64,000 nt of DNA from Herminiimonas contaminans (GTDB lineage: Bacteria; Pseudomonadota; Gammaproteobacteria; Burkholderiales; Burkholderiaceae_D): the NCBI RefSeq assembly GCF_015645465.1, contig NZ_JADOEL010000001.1:310001-374000 (forward strand). The letters run 5' to 3'. How positions within the stretch are numbered: position 1 is the first letter of the stretch; every line of letters starts with the position of its first letter. A program made the translations under genes and the position numbers. Of the stretch, positions 7,540-15,556 are shown in pieces. The notes under the pieces were generated by a model. That model was not told the origin of the DNA, made no database searches, and worked only from the letters and a program-made list of their open reading frames with translations.

Positions 7540-8184
7540 TCAATCGTACCCCTCATTGATCAAGCCGTGTTTGAGCGCGTAATACACCAGGCTGGCCGTG
7601 GTGGAAGCCTCCATTTTTTGTAAAACGGCTGCTTTATGGGTGCTGATTGTTTTGTTGCTAAGTGACAATATTTTGGCGATATCGTTGACCGAATGGCCCT
7701 CGACCAGCATGCTGAAAATCTGGAATTCCCGCGCTGTCAGCTTGGTATGGGGCAAATCCGTTTCCGGCTTGTGCAACTGTTTGATCAGTTTGGCAGAAAT
7801 CTCCGGCGAAACAAAGGTCCCACCCTCGGCCACCTTGCGTATGCCTTCGATCAGCTGGCTGGAGGCGGTGTTTTTTGTGATGTAGCCAGACGCACCGGCG
7901 CGCATGGCCTGCACCGCATACTGACTCTCCTGGTGCATGCTCAATACCAGGATGGGCAAATCCGGCTTGATCGCATTGATCTGCTGGATCAGCGCGATTC
8001 CGCTCTTGCCCGGCATGGACATATCCAGCACCAGCACATCGACCTTCAGCATGCGGATTTTTTGTAGCACTTCTTCGCCGTTCGATGCTTCGCCAGCCAC
8101 CGCCATATTCGACACGAAAGAAATGATTTGCTTCAAGCCATCACGGATGATGGCATGGTCGTCAGCAATCAGGATTTGGATCAT
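7540..8184 (-). CDS. Response regulator, NarL/FixJ (LuxR HTH) family
   Basis: 214 residues: an N-terminal receiver domain (about 1-120) with acidic pocket D8/D9, phosphoacceptor Asp54 in DVLVLDMSMPG, conserved Ser/Thr and Lys in LSMHQES and YITKN, then a LuxR-type helix-turn-helix at about 146-205 (LTAREFQIFSMLVEGHSVND...LSNKTISTHKAAVLQKM). Its start overlaps the end of the histidine kinase gene by four bases (ATGA), so the two are translationally coupled. It should be phosphorylated by that kinase and, judging by position, control the GGT-2/amidohydrolase operon immediately downstream, where two dyads lie. Confidence 0.93.
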   Translation of the reverse strand: MIQILIADDHAIIRDGLKQIISFVSNMAVAGEASNGEEVLQKIRMLKVDVLVLDMSMPGKSGIALIQQINAIKPDLPILVLSMHQESQYAVQAMRAGASGYITKNTASSQLIEGIRKVAEGGTFVSPEISAKLIKQLHKPETDLPHTKLTAREFQIFSMLVEGHSVNDIAKILSLSNKTISTHKAAVLQKMEASTTASLVYYALKHGLINEGYD

Positions 8185-9245
8185 TTTCTTTCTCCCGCAT
8201 GCGCGGCATTTATTTTTGGAATACGCAGCTCGACACTGGTGCCAGACCCGGCGCGGCTCTGTATCCTTAGCTTACCGCCCAGCATAAACGCACGTTCGCG
8301 CATACCGAGCAAACCCAGGCTGTTCTGCCGCGATACGGTACTGTCTATGCCGCTTCCATTATCGGTAATTTTCATCGTGATGAAATCTTTTGTTTCTTTC
8401 AGTGCCACCACTACCAGTGTCGCCTGGCTATGCCGACTGATATTCGTCAGTGATTCCTGCAGGATGCGGAATATAGCAGTACTTGCTTCGCGACTGAAGT
8501 GCAAAGGTGCAGCGGGCAAACTCAATTCATAGGTAATCGCGCTGCGTTCGGAGAAGGATTCGAGCAGCCAGTCTATCGCTGGCAGCAAGCCCAGTTCATC
8601 CAGAATCAACGGACGTAAATCGGCCGCGATGCGCTGCACTGACTCTACGGTGGAATCAGCAATTTTCTTCAATCCGGAAACGCTCTTAAGCCATTCGTCG
8701 TCGTGCATTTCATGCTGGGTTTCTATTACGCTGAGACCGATTCGGATCGCTGTCAACGCCTGTCCCAACTCATCATGCAACTCACGTGAAATGCGCGTGC
8801 GTTCTTCTTCGCGCACCACTTGCAGATACGCCGACAGCTCGCGCAACTGGGTACGCGAAGCGAGCAATTCCTGCTCCGCCATTTTGCGATCAGTGATATC
8901 ACGCGAGATACCGGTGGTACCGATTACTTCACCTTGCTCATTGCGGATAGGTGTCTTGATGGTGTCGTACCAGCGCAGCGTTCCATCTTCGGTATGACGC
9001 CATTCTTCATAGCGCAGACGTTCACCCTGTTCCATCACCCGTTTGTCGGTATCTATGTATTTGTTACCCCATTCTTCAGGCCACACATCGGCCGGGGTTT
9101 TATGCAGGATTTCACTTTCCGGCAAACGGCATGCCGCGATGAATGCCTCATTGACCAGGATATAACGTGAATCCTTATCCTTCAGCCATGCCTGATCAGG
9201 AATATTGTTCAGAATTGCTTTCTGCAATTCATCGTCCTTACCCAT
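8181..9245 (-). CDS. Cytoplasmic PAS sensor histidine kinase (HisKA_3 type)
   Basis: 354 residues without transmembrane segments. A PAS/PAC sensor occupies about 1-125 (WLKDKDSRYILVNEAFIAAC; GTTGISRDITDRK), followed by a dimerisation and phosphoacceptor helix with His157 in SRELHDELGQALTAI, the HisKA_3 signature that pairs with NarL-type regulators. The HATPase domain shows an N box around LTNISRHSQAT and a G box DNGSGI, and the end has GLLGMRER...GTSVELRIP. Start ATG at 9245 has AGGTG upstream. It is coupled to the response regulator by a 4-base overlap. A PAS domain without membrane anchor implies an intracellular ligand or redox signal, possibly a metabolite of the adjacent hydrolase pathway. 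Confidence 0.93.
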   Translation of the reverse strand: MGKDDELQKAILNNIPDQAWLKDKDSRYILVNEAFIAACRLPESEILHKTPADVWPEEWGNKYIDTDKRVMEQGERLRYEEWRHTEDGTLRWYDTIKTPIRNEQGEVIGTTGISRDITDRKMAEQELLASRTQLRELSAYLQVVREEERTRISRELHDELGQALTAIRIGLSVIETQHEMHDDEWLKSVSGLKKIADSTVESVQRIAADLRPLILDELGLLPAIDWLLESFSERSAITYELSLPAAPLHFSREASTAIFRILQESLTNISRHSQATLVVVALKETKDFITMKITDNGSGIDSTVSRQNSLGLLGMRERAFMLGGKLRIQSRAGSGTSVELRIPKINAAHAGERK

Positions 9246-9263
9246 ACTGCACCTCGCTTACTG

Positions 9264-9284
9264 GAACTCATTTCACAAATATGA
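9264..9284. repeat. Solo end of the 270-bp inverted-repeat element
   Basis: GAACTCATTTCACAAATATGA here matches the left terminus of the structured element at 46049-46318 (GAACTCATTTCATAAATAT...) at 18 of the first 19 positions. No opposite terminus or internal hairpin is present in the 48-bp gap between the histidine kinase and patatin genes, so this looks like a truncated remnant or a separately dispersed terminus. Confidence 0.55.
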
Positions 9285-9293
9285 GTATGCTGC

Positions 9294-10700
9294 TCAATTG
9301 TCCTGTTTGGCCGAAATATCTTTCAGCAGGCGCTGGAATTCAGGCGAGTCATGCAAGAGCGTGGTCGCTGCCGCACGCAACTCGCGCACCGTTTTTTTCG
9401 GCAAGTATAAAGAGGTCGGCACGTTCAGCAAGTCAGTCCGCGCTTCTTCATCCGTCATATTCTTCAGCGAAACATTGATGTAATACACCGAAGGAGGCGT
9501 GGTGTGATTCTTCTCGGCACGCAGGCGACCTGCTTCCTGCCAGCGCTCTATCGATGACTGCATCGCCAGCTCGGTTTCCTGCGTATAACGCGCAATCGGA
9601 ATATCGCTGATCGCACGTATCACGTCGCGCCAGCCCGGCACATCGGCACTTTGGTCTATCGTATTCTCCGGATTGTTTTGCGCATTCACGACCACCAGCA
9701 CCAGCTTTTCCATTTCATCCAGGCGGAAGTCTTGCCTGACCTCTTCGCTGCCGACCAGCGCTTCCATATCCAGGATACTGCGTATGCTGAGGTTATCGGA
9801 CAGGCCGCCATCCAGCAGATGGATGTAAGGTCGTTTAATCGGATCCAGATAGCTGAACAACTCGCGCGCACGCGTGCGCGACACTGCGGCGATGCGACCA
9901 CGATTCTTATTGTCGGCTGCGGCCATCATGCTATCCGGCACATGGAAATCACAGATACCCGCGTAGTTCCACAAGGTGACAGGCGAAAACAATAAGGGCA
10001 CGGCACTGGAAGCTGCAACGGCGTGCGAAATCGAGAAACGGTTCAGATCGGAGCACAGGAAATCAAAAGTCTCCTGGATGAAATCAAAACGCGCACCGGA
10101 AGACATATCGGTCGCACTAATGATGGTCAACGGGCCTTTGCGTTTCTTTTTGGCGAGATCGGAAAAAGTCTTTTTATCAAACAAGACTTCGTCCAGTTGC
10201 TCCTCCAGCAAATCGGAGCGGCCGAAGCGCGGCGAGGTCAGGCGCCATTGATTGGAAAAGGAAATAATCTGGCTGACGATCTTGTCCTGGAAATCCAGAT
10301 TCAGAAAACGATCATTGAAACTGGGAAAAACATCCTGCCCGTGCAAACCATAGTAAGCCGCGAGGATGGAGCCACCTGACACGCCATAGACCAGGTCGAC
10401 TTCATCGAACAAACGTTTTTCCTTGCCGTTCTGCATAAACTTGTTGCGTGCCAGTTCTTCCAGCACGCCATAGCCCAAAGCAGCGGAACGCGCACCGCCA
10501 CCGGAAAACAGCACCACCATAAACATCTTGCTATCGCCAGGCGCGAGGTCTATCGACTTGATGGTGTAGCCGTGATCCGGCTTGTATTCCGTCAATGGCT
10601 CATTGATGTTGTATTGCACCAGGCTGCTGCAACCAGCAAGTAAAGCGCTAAACATCAATATGGATGCGGTACGCCACAGGCCGGAACGTTGAGTGAACAT
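9294..10700 (-). CDS. Patatin-like phospholipase, lipoprotein
   Basis: 468 residues. The N-terminus is a lipoprotein signal with lipobox LLAGC (Cys24) and Ser-Ser at +2/+3, which predicts outer-membrane sorting. The patatin domain shows the oxyanion hole GGGARSAALG (67-76), nucleophile Ser108 in YGVSGGSILAAYYG and the catalytic Asp297 in LLDGGLSDN, a Ser-Asp dyad. It should hydrolyse acyl esters of lipids; the true substrate is unknown. It stands downstream of nothing obvious and reads toward the kinase gene, 48 bp away, with the repeat remnant between them. The upstream side is divergent from the beta-lactamase-fold gene. Confidence 0.9.
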   Translation of the reverse strand: MFTQRSGLWRTASILMFSALLAGCSSLVQYNINEPLTEYKPDHGYTIKSIDLAPGDSKMFMVVLFSGGGARSAALGYGVLEELARNKFMQNGKEKRLFDEVDLVYGVSGGSILAAYYGLHGQDVFPSFNDRFLNLDFQDKIVSQIISFSNQWRLTSPRFGRSDLLEEQLDEVLFDKKTFSDLAKKKRKGPLTIISATDMSSGARFDFIQETFDFLCSDLNRFSISHAVAASSAVPLLFSPVTLWNYAGICDFHVPDSMMAAADNKNRGRIAAVSRTRARELFSYLDPIKRPYIHLLDGGLSDNLSIRSILDMEALVGSEEVRQDFRLDEMEKLVLVVVNAQNNPENTIDQSADVPGWRDVIRAISDIPIARYTQETELAMQSSIERWQEAGRLRAEKNHTTPPSVYYINVSLKNMTDEEARTDLLNVPTSLYLPKKTVRELRAAATTLLHDSPEFQRLLKDISAKQDN

Positions 10701-10900
10701 TGTTTTTATGCGTTGCTGGGTTAGAGGAAGGAGCGCTTAATCAGCATTATATCGATGTGCGCATATATTTCTGTGACAGCAAGATTACTTTCAATTTGGC
10801 TGTCACACCGACCTTTTTCTGCAATATCGCGTCGTTTAGGAATAAATCAGGCAGTATAGGGACGACATGCCCTCGCGGCAGCAAGCACTCTCCCACAGAA

Positions 10901-12244
10901 ATGGCGGCCATCATGCTTAAAACACGTATGCAACGCGCTTCCCTAGTCACTACCCTCCTTGCCTGCAGCCTGTATGGCAGCGTCCACGCCAGCGAGCCAG
11001 CCAGCTTTCCTAACGCCGCAGCCAGTGATCCGGCCACGCTAGGCTGGATGGTAGGCGCACCGCCGCCACCGGATCGCATACTGCGCTTCGAAGATGGCAG
11101 TTATTTCCAGTTCCCGGCGCTGCGCTGGAGTGTATCCAACTTCCGCCAGCTGATGCCGACCATCAATGTCTCGCGCGGTTTGTCAGCACCTGTAGCCTTG
11201 CCCCGTGCGTTGCGCAGCGATATCGACAATCTGCACTTCATGCCGCTAAACGGCAAGACCAGCATGACATGGAAAGAATCACTCGCAGCCAACTATACCG
11301 ATGGCATCGTCGTGCTGCATCAAGGCCGCATCGTGTATGAACGCTACTTTGGTGTCTTGAAAGCGGATGGCCAGCATGGCGCGATGTCAGTCACCAAATC
11401 CCTGATCGGCACCATGGGTGCGACGCTGGTCGCCGAAGGACGCATAGATGCGAACAAGCGTGTCGCAAAATACGTGCCGGAACTGGCGCAATCCGCCTTT
11501 GGCAACGCGACCATACGTCAGGTGCTGGATATGACGACAGGCTTGAAATTCAGCGAAGACTACGCTGATCCGAAGGCTGAAGTCTGGGCCCATGCACAGG
11601 CGGGCAATCCGCTACCCAAACCCAAGGACTACACCGGCCCGCGCAGCTACTACGAGTTCCTGCAAACCGTGCAGCCACAAGGACAGCATGGTGTGGCTTT
11701 CGGCTATAAAACCGTGAACACCGATGTGCTGGGCTGGGTCATCGCGCGGGTAACCGGGCGCAACGTCGCTGAACTGCTATCCGAACGTATCTGGCGTCGC
11801 CTCGGTGCCGAACAGGATGCCTACTTCAGCGTCGATTCGATAGGCACACCATTCGCGGGCGGCGGCTTCAACGCAGGCTTGCGCGACCTCGCCCGCTTTG
11901 GCGAAATGCTGCGCAACAATGGTCGCTATCACGGCCAGCAAATCGTACCAAAATCAGTGGTCGACGATATCCGTCGTGGTGGCGACAAAGAGGCTTTCGC
12001 CCAAGCCAACTACACCCTTTTGCCCGGCTGGAGCTATCGCAATATGTGGTGGGTCACGCACAATGAAGATGGCGCATACACAGCCCGTGGCGTACATGGA
12101 CAGACTATCTACATCGATCCGAAAGCGGAAATGGTCATCGTCCGCTTTGCATCCAATCCGGTCGCTGGCAATGCAGCCAATGACCCTACCTCACTACCCG
12201 CCTATCACGCGTTGGCGCAACACCTGCTCGCCCATCCGCGCTGA
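10901..12244 (+). CDS. Serine hydrolase of the beta-lactamase fold (class C / EstB / 6-aminohexanoate-dimer hydrolase type)
   Basis: 447 residues from the ATG at 10901; another possible ATG is at 10913, and a longer frame reaches back to 10700 but would encode an implausible leader. A signal peptide follows (RASLVTTLLACSLYGSVHA), so the protein is exported. The active-site SxxK is Ser163-V-T-Lys166 in GAMSVTKSLIG, the tyrosine motif is Tyr269 in FGYKTVNTD, and the third motif is VHGQTIYIDP in place of KTG. This pattern belongs to esterases and amide hydrolases related to NylB rather than to true beta-lactamases. No partner gene is adjacent. Substrate unknown. Confidence 0.85.
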   Translation: MAAIMLKTRMQRASLVTTLLACSLYGSVHASEPASFPNAAASDPATLGWMVGAPPPPDRILRFEDGSYFQFPALRWSVSNFRQLMPTINVSRGLSAPVALPRALRSDIDNLHFMPLNGKTSMTWKESLAANYTDGIVVLHQGRIVYERYFGVLKADGQHGAMSVTKSLIGTMGATLVAEGRIDANKRVAKYVPELAQSAFGNATIRQVLDMTTGLKFSEDYADPKAEVWAHAQAGNPLPKPKDYTGPRSYYEFLQTVQPQGQHGVAFGYKTVNTDVLGWVIARVTGRNVAELLSERIWRRLGAEQDAYFSVDSIGTPFAGGGFNAGLRDLARFGEMLRNNGRYHGQQIVPKSVVDDIRRGGDKEAFAQANYTLLPGWSYRNMWWVTHNEDGAYTARGVHGQTIYIDPKAEMVIVRFASNPVAGNAANDPTSLPAYHALAQHLLAHPR

Positions 12245-12380
12245 AGTTATGTCGGGGTGGCGCATGGTGTAACATGCGTCACCGCATCGCCGTGCCGGCT
12301 TGTGCAAGCGCTTGACATACTGTTATTCGTTTGCCATTTCCCGTCATACGCCATGCTCCTCCTTTGCAGAGCAACATCCC

Positions 12381-13439
12381 ATGACTAGTCCCAGCCCCAG
12401 CGCGCATACCGCCAGCAGCACAATTAGCGACCTCGCCATAGACGACGCGGAAAAACACCTGCGCGACGTACTGACGCTGGCGATACAACACACGCCTGAA
12501 CAAGCTGCTCTGATCGTGATGGATACGCGTAGCGAACTATCACGCGCATTGAGCGAGGCGTATAGACGTTGCCTGCCTGACGCACGGTTCATAGACTTTG
12601 ACGGTGTCAGCCCGGAAGCCGTACGCGCCGCCTTTGACGAACTTAAGCCCGGCGACCTGGTGGTATTGATCCAGTCCACCAACTTCCGTCTCGAAGCGTT
12701 CCGCATACGGGTCGAGCTCTTCAAACTCGGGCTCAAAGTCATAGAACATCCGCACCTGTCGCGCATGCCCGGCATCCAGGCCCTGCACTACATCGCATCG
12801 CTGGCCTATGACCCGGCCTACTATCGCGGCGTCGGCCATGCGTTGAAAGCACGCATCGATAAAGCCAGTAAGGGCATGGTGGAAAGCGACGGCGAACATT
12901 TGCACTTCACGTCGCCGTTTGAACCCGCCAAATTAAATATCGGCGACTACAGCGAAATGAACAATGTCGGTGGCCAGTTTCCGCTGGGCGAAGTCTTCAC
13001 CGAGGCGCGCGACCTGGAAGCAGTCCATGGCAAGGTAAAAATTTTCGTCTTTGGTGATACCTCGTTCCACGTCAATAAACCGGAACAACCGATTACACTC
13101 GTCATCACACAGGGACGCGTGACAGATGTCATCAACTCCACCCCGGCCTTTGACCAGGTCATGGCCAACATACGCGCCGACGAAGGCGAAGTCTGGTTAC
13201 GGGAGCTGGGCTTTGGCATGAACCGCGCGTTTTCACGAACCTGCCTGGTGGATGACATAGGCACCTATGAACGCATGTGCGGCATCCATTTGTCACTCGG
13301 AGCCAAACACGGCGTCTACAACAAGGCGCTGATCCGGCGCGCTACTGCACGCTATCACGTCGACGTATTCGCGGTGACCGACGCAGTCTATCTCGATGAT
13401 GAAGTTGTTTATCGTGATGGTGCGTGGCAGGTCAGCTAA
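12381..13439 (+). CDS. M29 aminopeptidase / NicX-like metalloprotein
   Basis: 352 residues from MTSPSPSAH; an upstream in-frame ATG at 12300 would add 27 unlikely residues. The C-terminal half carries the metal-ligand pattern of the M29 (aminopeptidase T) family: GGQFPLGEVFTEARD, a central WLRELGFGMN, GIHLSLGAKHG, and a final YHVDVFAV with the His-x-Asp pair. The same fold is used by 2,5-dihydroxypyridine dioxygenase (NicX), so peptidase activity should not be assumed. The N-terminal half has a Rossmann-like alternation (ALIVMDTRSELS, DLVVLIQST). The protein has no signal. It stands alone between the beta-lactamase-fold gene and a bidirectional terminator. Confidence 0.7.
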   Translation: MTSPSPSAHTASSTISDLAIDDAEKHLRDVLTLAIQHTPEQAALIVMDTRSELSRALSEAYRRCLPDARFIDFDGVSPEAVRAAFDELKPGDLVVLIQSTNFRLEAFRIRVELFKLGLKVIEHPHLSRMPGIQALHYIASLAYDPAYYRGVGHALKARIDKASKGMVESDGEHLHFTSPFEPAKLNIGDYSEMNNVGGQFPLGEVFTEARDLEAVHGKVKIFVFGDTSFHVNKPEQPITLVITQGRVTDVINSTPAFDQVMANIRADEGEVWLRELGFGMNRAFSRTCLVDDIGTYERMCGIHLSLGAKHGVYNKALIRRATARYHVDVFAVTDAVYLDDEVVYRDGAWQVS

Positions 13440-13470
13440 ATCAACGTCGCCACTCTTTCAGACGCACATA

Positions 13471-13501
13471 AAAAACGGACCTGCCTCAACAAGTCCGTTT
13501 T
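13471..13501. terminator. Bidirectional terminator between the M29-like gene and ohr
   Basis: AAAACGGAC and GTCCGTTTT form a 9-bp stem around a 12-base loop. The A and T tails make it usable on both strands, for the M29-like gene ending at 13439 and for ohr ending at 13530. Confidence 0.8.
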
Positions 13502-13529
13502 CGCTACAGCGGTAGTTAATTTGCTGCAA

Positions 13530-13955
13530 TCACACCAGTGTCAGCGTCACGTCGATGTTGCCACGGGTCGCGTTCGAGTATGGGCAAACGATGTGCGCCT
13601 TTTCGATCAGGCCTTGTGCTACTGCGCGGTCCAGACCTGGCAAGTTGATTTGCAGTTCCACTTCGATACCGAAACCGGTCGGGATTTGACCAATGCCGAC
13701 ATTACCCTGTACCGATGCATCTGCCGGGAAGGCGATTTTTTCGCGGGCTGAGACGAACTTCATCGCGCCCAAGAAGCAAGCCGAGTAACCAGCTGCAAAC
13801 AATTGTTCCGGATTGGTGACGGCGCCACCGGCACCACCGAGTTCTTTCGGTGTACCCAGTTTGACGTCCAGCACGCCATCGGATGAAACAGCACGGCCGT
13901 CACGGCCACCGGTTGCAGTTGCGTGAGCGCGATAAAGGACTTTTTCGATCGACAT
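13530..13955 (-). CDS. ohr: Organic hydroperoxide resistance peroxiredoxin Ohr
   Basis: 141 residues of the OsmC/Ohr family, which reduces organic hydroperoxides using two cysteines and lipoyl donors. The reactive Cys60 is in [13 protein letters not shown] and the resolving Cys124 in [13 protein letters not shown]; the Ohr-specific start ([17 protein letters not shown]) is present. The start MSIEKV is chosen because AGGAGA lies seven bases upstream; the ATG two codons before is too close to it. ohrR follows 183 bp upstream on the same strand, and an operator-like sequence shared with the ohrR promoter lies in that gap. Confidence 0.95.
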   Translation of the reverse strand: MSIEKVLYRAHATATGGRDGRAVSSDGVLDVKLGTPKELGGAGGAVTNPEQLFAAGYSACFLGAMKFVSAREKIAFPADASVQGNVGIGQIPTGFGIEVELQINLPGLDRAVAQGLIEKAHIVCPYSNATRGNIDVTLTLV

Positions 13956-14055
13956 GGTCATTCTCCTGAAGGTTGCATCATTTAAGAAATTCAGCGATTT
14001 AATCTATACGGCTCGCTGCATACCGAAATTACAAAACAAAAGTTACAAGCTTATT

Positions 14056-14086
14056 AATTGCAAGCTATTAAATAGTGCGCTATATA
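14056..14086. promoter_or_regulatory. OhrR operator upstream of ohr
   Basis: A 31-bp A+T-rich sequence that matches, in inverted orientation, the sequence upstream of ohrR (14606-14636) at 26 of 31 positions by eye. Its first 14 bases (AATTGCAAGCTATT) are the exact reverse complement of the corresponding bases in the other copy, which shows that this half is a near-palindrome, followed by a shared AAATAGTG and GCTATATA. This fits an autorepressor that controls both genes. Confidence 0.7.
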
Positions 14087-14138
14087 AATACAACTATTAA
14101 TGGAACATTTATACACCCACCCCACGAATTTTTAAAAC

Positions 14139-14594
14139 CTAGCTATTTCCTGCCAGCTTGCCGCGTAAGGCGATCAGCTGTTCTTTCATTGCCACGACTT
14201 CATCCAGGCTGCATGCAGTCGCGCACAATACTTCGCCCTGCATTTCCAGCGCTTTGCTACGCAAGGCATCCCCGCTTTTGGTCAGCGTGATGATGACCTG
14301 ACGCTCATCGTTGGCCGCCCGGACACGGGTAATCAATTCTGCTGCTTCCATCCGCTTGAGCAAAGGCGTCAACGTAGCGGAATCGAGGAACAGGCGCTCG
14401 CCTATATCCGACACCGTCAACTCATCCTGCTCCCACAACACCATCATGACCAGATACTGCGAATAGGTCAGCCCGAGCCGCGGCAAAAGCTTGCGATAAA
14501 CCTTGCTCATCGCCAATGACGTTGAGTACAGCGCAAAGCAAAGCTGGTTATCCAGCCGTGGCGCGTTATCGGTTTTTGCGGATCTCGATTTCAT
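14139..14594 (-). CDS. ohrR: MarR-family organic peroxide sensor OhrR
   Basis: 151 residues of the MarR family. The N-terminal sensing Cys19 lies in [12 protein letters not shown], the hallmark of OhrR; a second Cys pair occurs in the C-terminal region ([11 protein letters not shown]), as in two-Cys OhrR proteins. The winged helix spans about 45-110 ([24 protein letters not shown], then the wing [14 protein letters not shown]). The start MKSRSAK avoids a leader of 12 residues encoded by operator DNA. It should repress ohr and itself until oxidised by organic hydroperoxides. Confidence 0.92.
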   Translation of the reverse strand: MKSRSAKTDNAPRLDNQLCFALYSTSLAMSKVYRKLLPRLGLTYSQYLVMMVLWEQDELTVSDIGERLFLDSATLTPLLKRMEAAELITRVRAANDERQVIITLTKSGDALRSKALEMQGEVLCATACSLDEVVAMKEQLIALRGKLAGNS

Positions 14595-14605
14595 GAAATG
14601 AATAA

Positions 14606-14638
14606 TATATAGCACACTATTTAATTGCAAGCTATTTT
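14606..14638. promoter_or_regulatory. OhrR operator upstream of ohrR
   Basis: Counterpart of the site at 14056-14086, inverted relative to it, 12 bases before the ohrR start. It contains TAGC...GCTA symmetry around CACTATTTAATTGCAA. The close spacing to the start codon implies autorepression. Confidence 0.65.
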
Positions 14639-14813
14639 AAAAATAAATGTTGTAGCGCTACCACCTGCCATTCAGAGGCATAAATCATCCGGAATACGGT
14701 AGTAAGCATGCCTGCACGGTACAATACGCCCCGCCAGCGCACTTGGTGTAAGCCGTTTTAGGCTTTTCCCGAGGCAAGCGCGCAATTTATTTCCTGTACA
14801 GAAGATATCCAGC

Positions 14814-15530
14814 ATGACCGATCACACAGCCGACGACGGCAAAAAGCCTCTTTTCTACGATCCGACCGAGCACCGCATCCGCAGCTTCGTGACACGCGCC
14901 GGTCGCCTGTCGACTGCGCAAGCGCGCGCGATCGAAGAATTGGGACCGCAATTTTTTATCCCGTACAACAAAGCACCACTGGATATAGACCAGGCCTTCG
15001 GCCGCACTGCACCTACAATTTTTGAAATCGGCTTCGGCATGGGTGAAACCACCGCCAAGATCGCTGCCGGTATGCCGGAGAAAAATTTCATTGGCGTCGA
15101 AGTGCATACGCCCGGCGTCGGCAGCCTGTTAAAGCTGATCGGCGAGCAAAACCTGAGCAATCTGCGCATCATCCAGCACGATGCATTTGAAGTACTGACC
15201 AATATGATCGCCCCAGAATCACTGGCGGGCGTACATGTATTCTTCCCGGATCCATGGCATAAAGCACGACACAACAAGCGTCGCCTGATCCAGCCGCCTT
15301 TGGTCGAGCTGCTGTCGTCACGCATTAAAAAAGGCGGCTATCTGCACTGCGCTACCGACTGGCAGGAATATGCAGAACAAATGCTGGAAGTATTGAGTGG
15401 TGACGCGAGCTTGAAAAATACTGCCGATGGCTACGCGCCACGGCCGGACTACCGTCCTGTCACCAAGTTTGAAAACCGTGGCTTGAAGTTAGGCCACGGC
15501 GTGTGGGATCTGGTGTTCGAGAAAAAATAA
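14814..15530 (+). CDS. trmB: tRNA (guanine-N7-)-methyltransferase
   Basis: 238 residues. TrmB methylates G46 in the variable loop of tRNA with S-adenosylmethionine. Seen: the TrmB-typical [14 protein letters not shown] at the N-terminus, SAM-binding [26 protein letters not shown], and the family signature [17 protein letters not shown], ending with [17 protein letters not shown]. It is transcribed alone, convergent with recQ, whose stop is 26 bp away. Confidence 0.96.
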   Translation: MTDHTADDGKKPLFYDPTEHRIRSFVTRAGRLSTAQARAIEELGPQFFIPYNKAPLDIDQAFGRTAPTIFEIGFGMGETTAKIAAGMPEKNFIGVEVHTPGVGSLLKLIGEQNLSNLRIIQHDAFEVLTNMIAPESLAGVHVFFPDPWHKARHNKRRLIQPPLVELLSSRIKKGGYLHCATDWQEYAEQMLEVLSGDASLKNTADGYAPRPDYRPVTKFENRGLKLGHGVWDLVFEKK

Positions 15531-15556
15531 ATCCGCGTCCCTGATCCGGACTGGCC

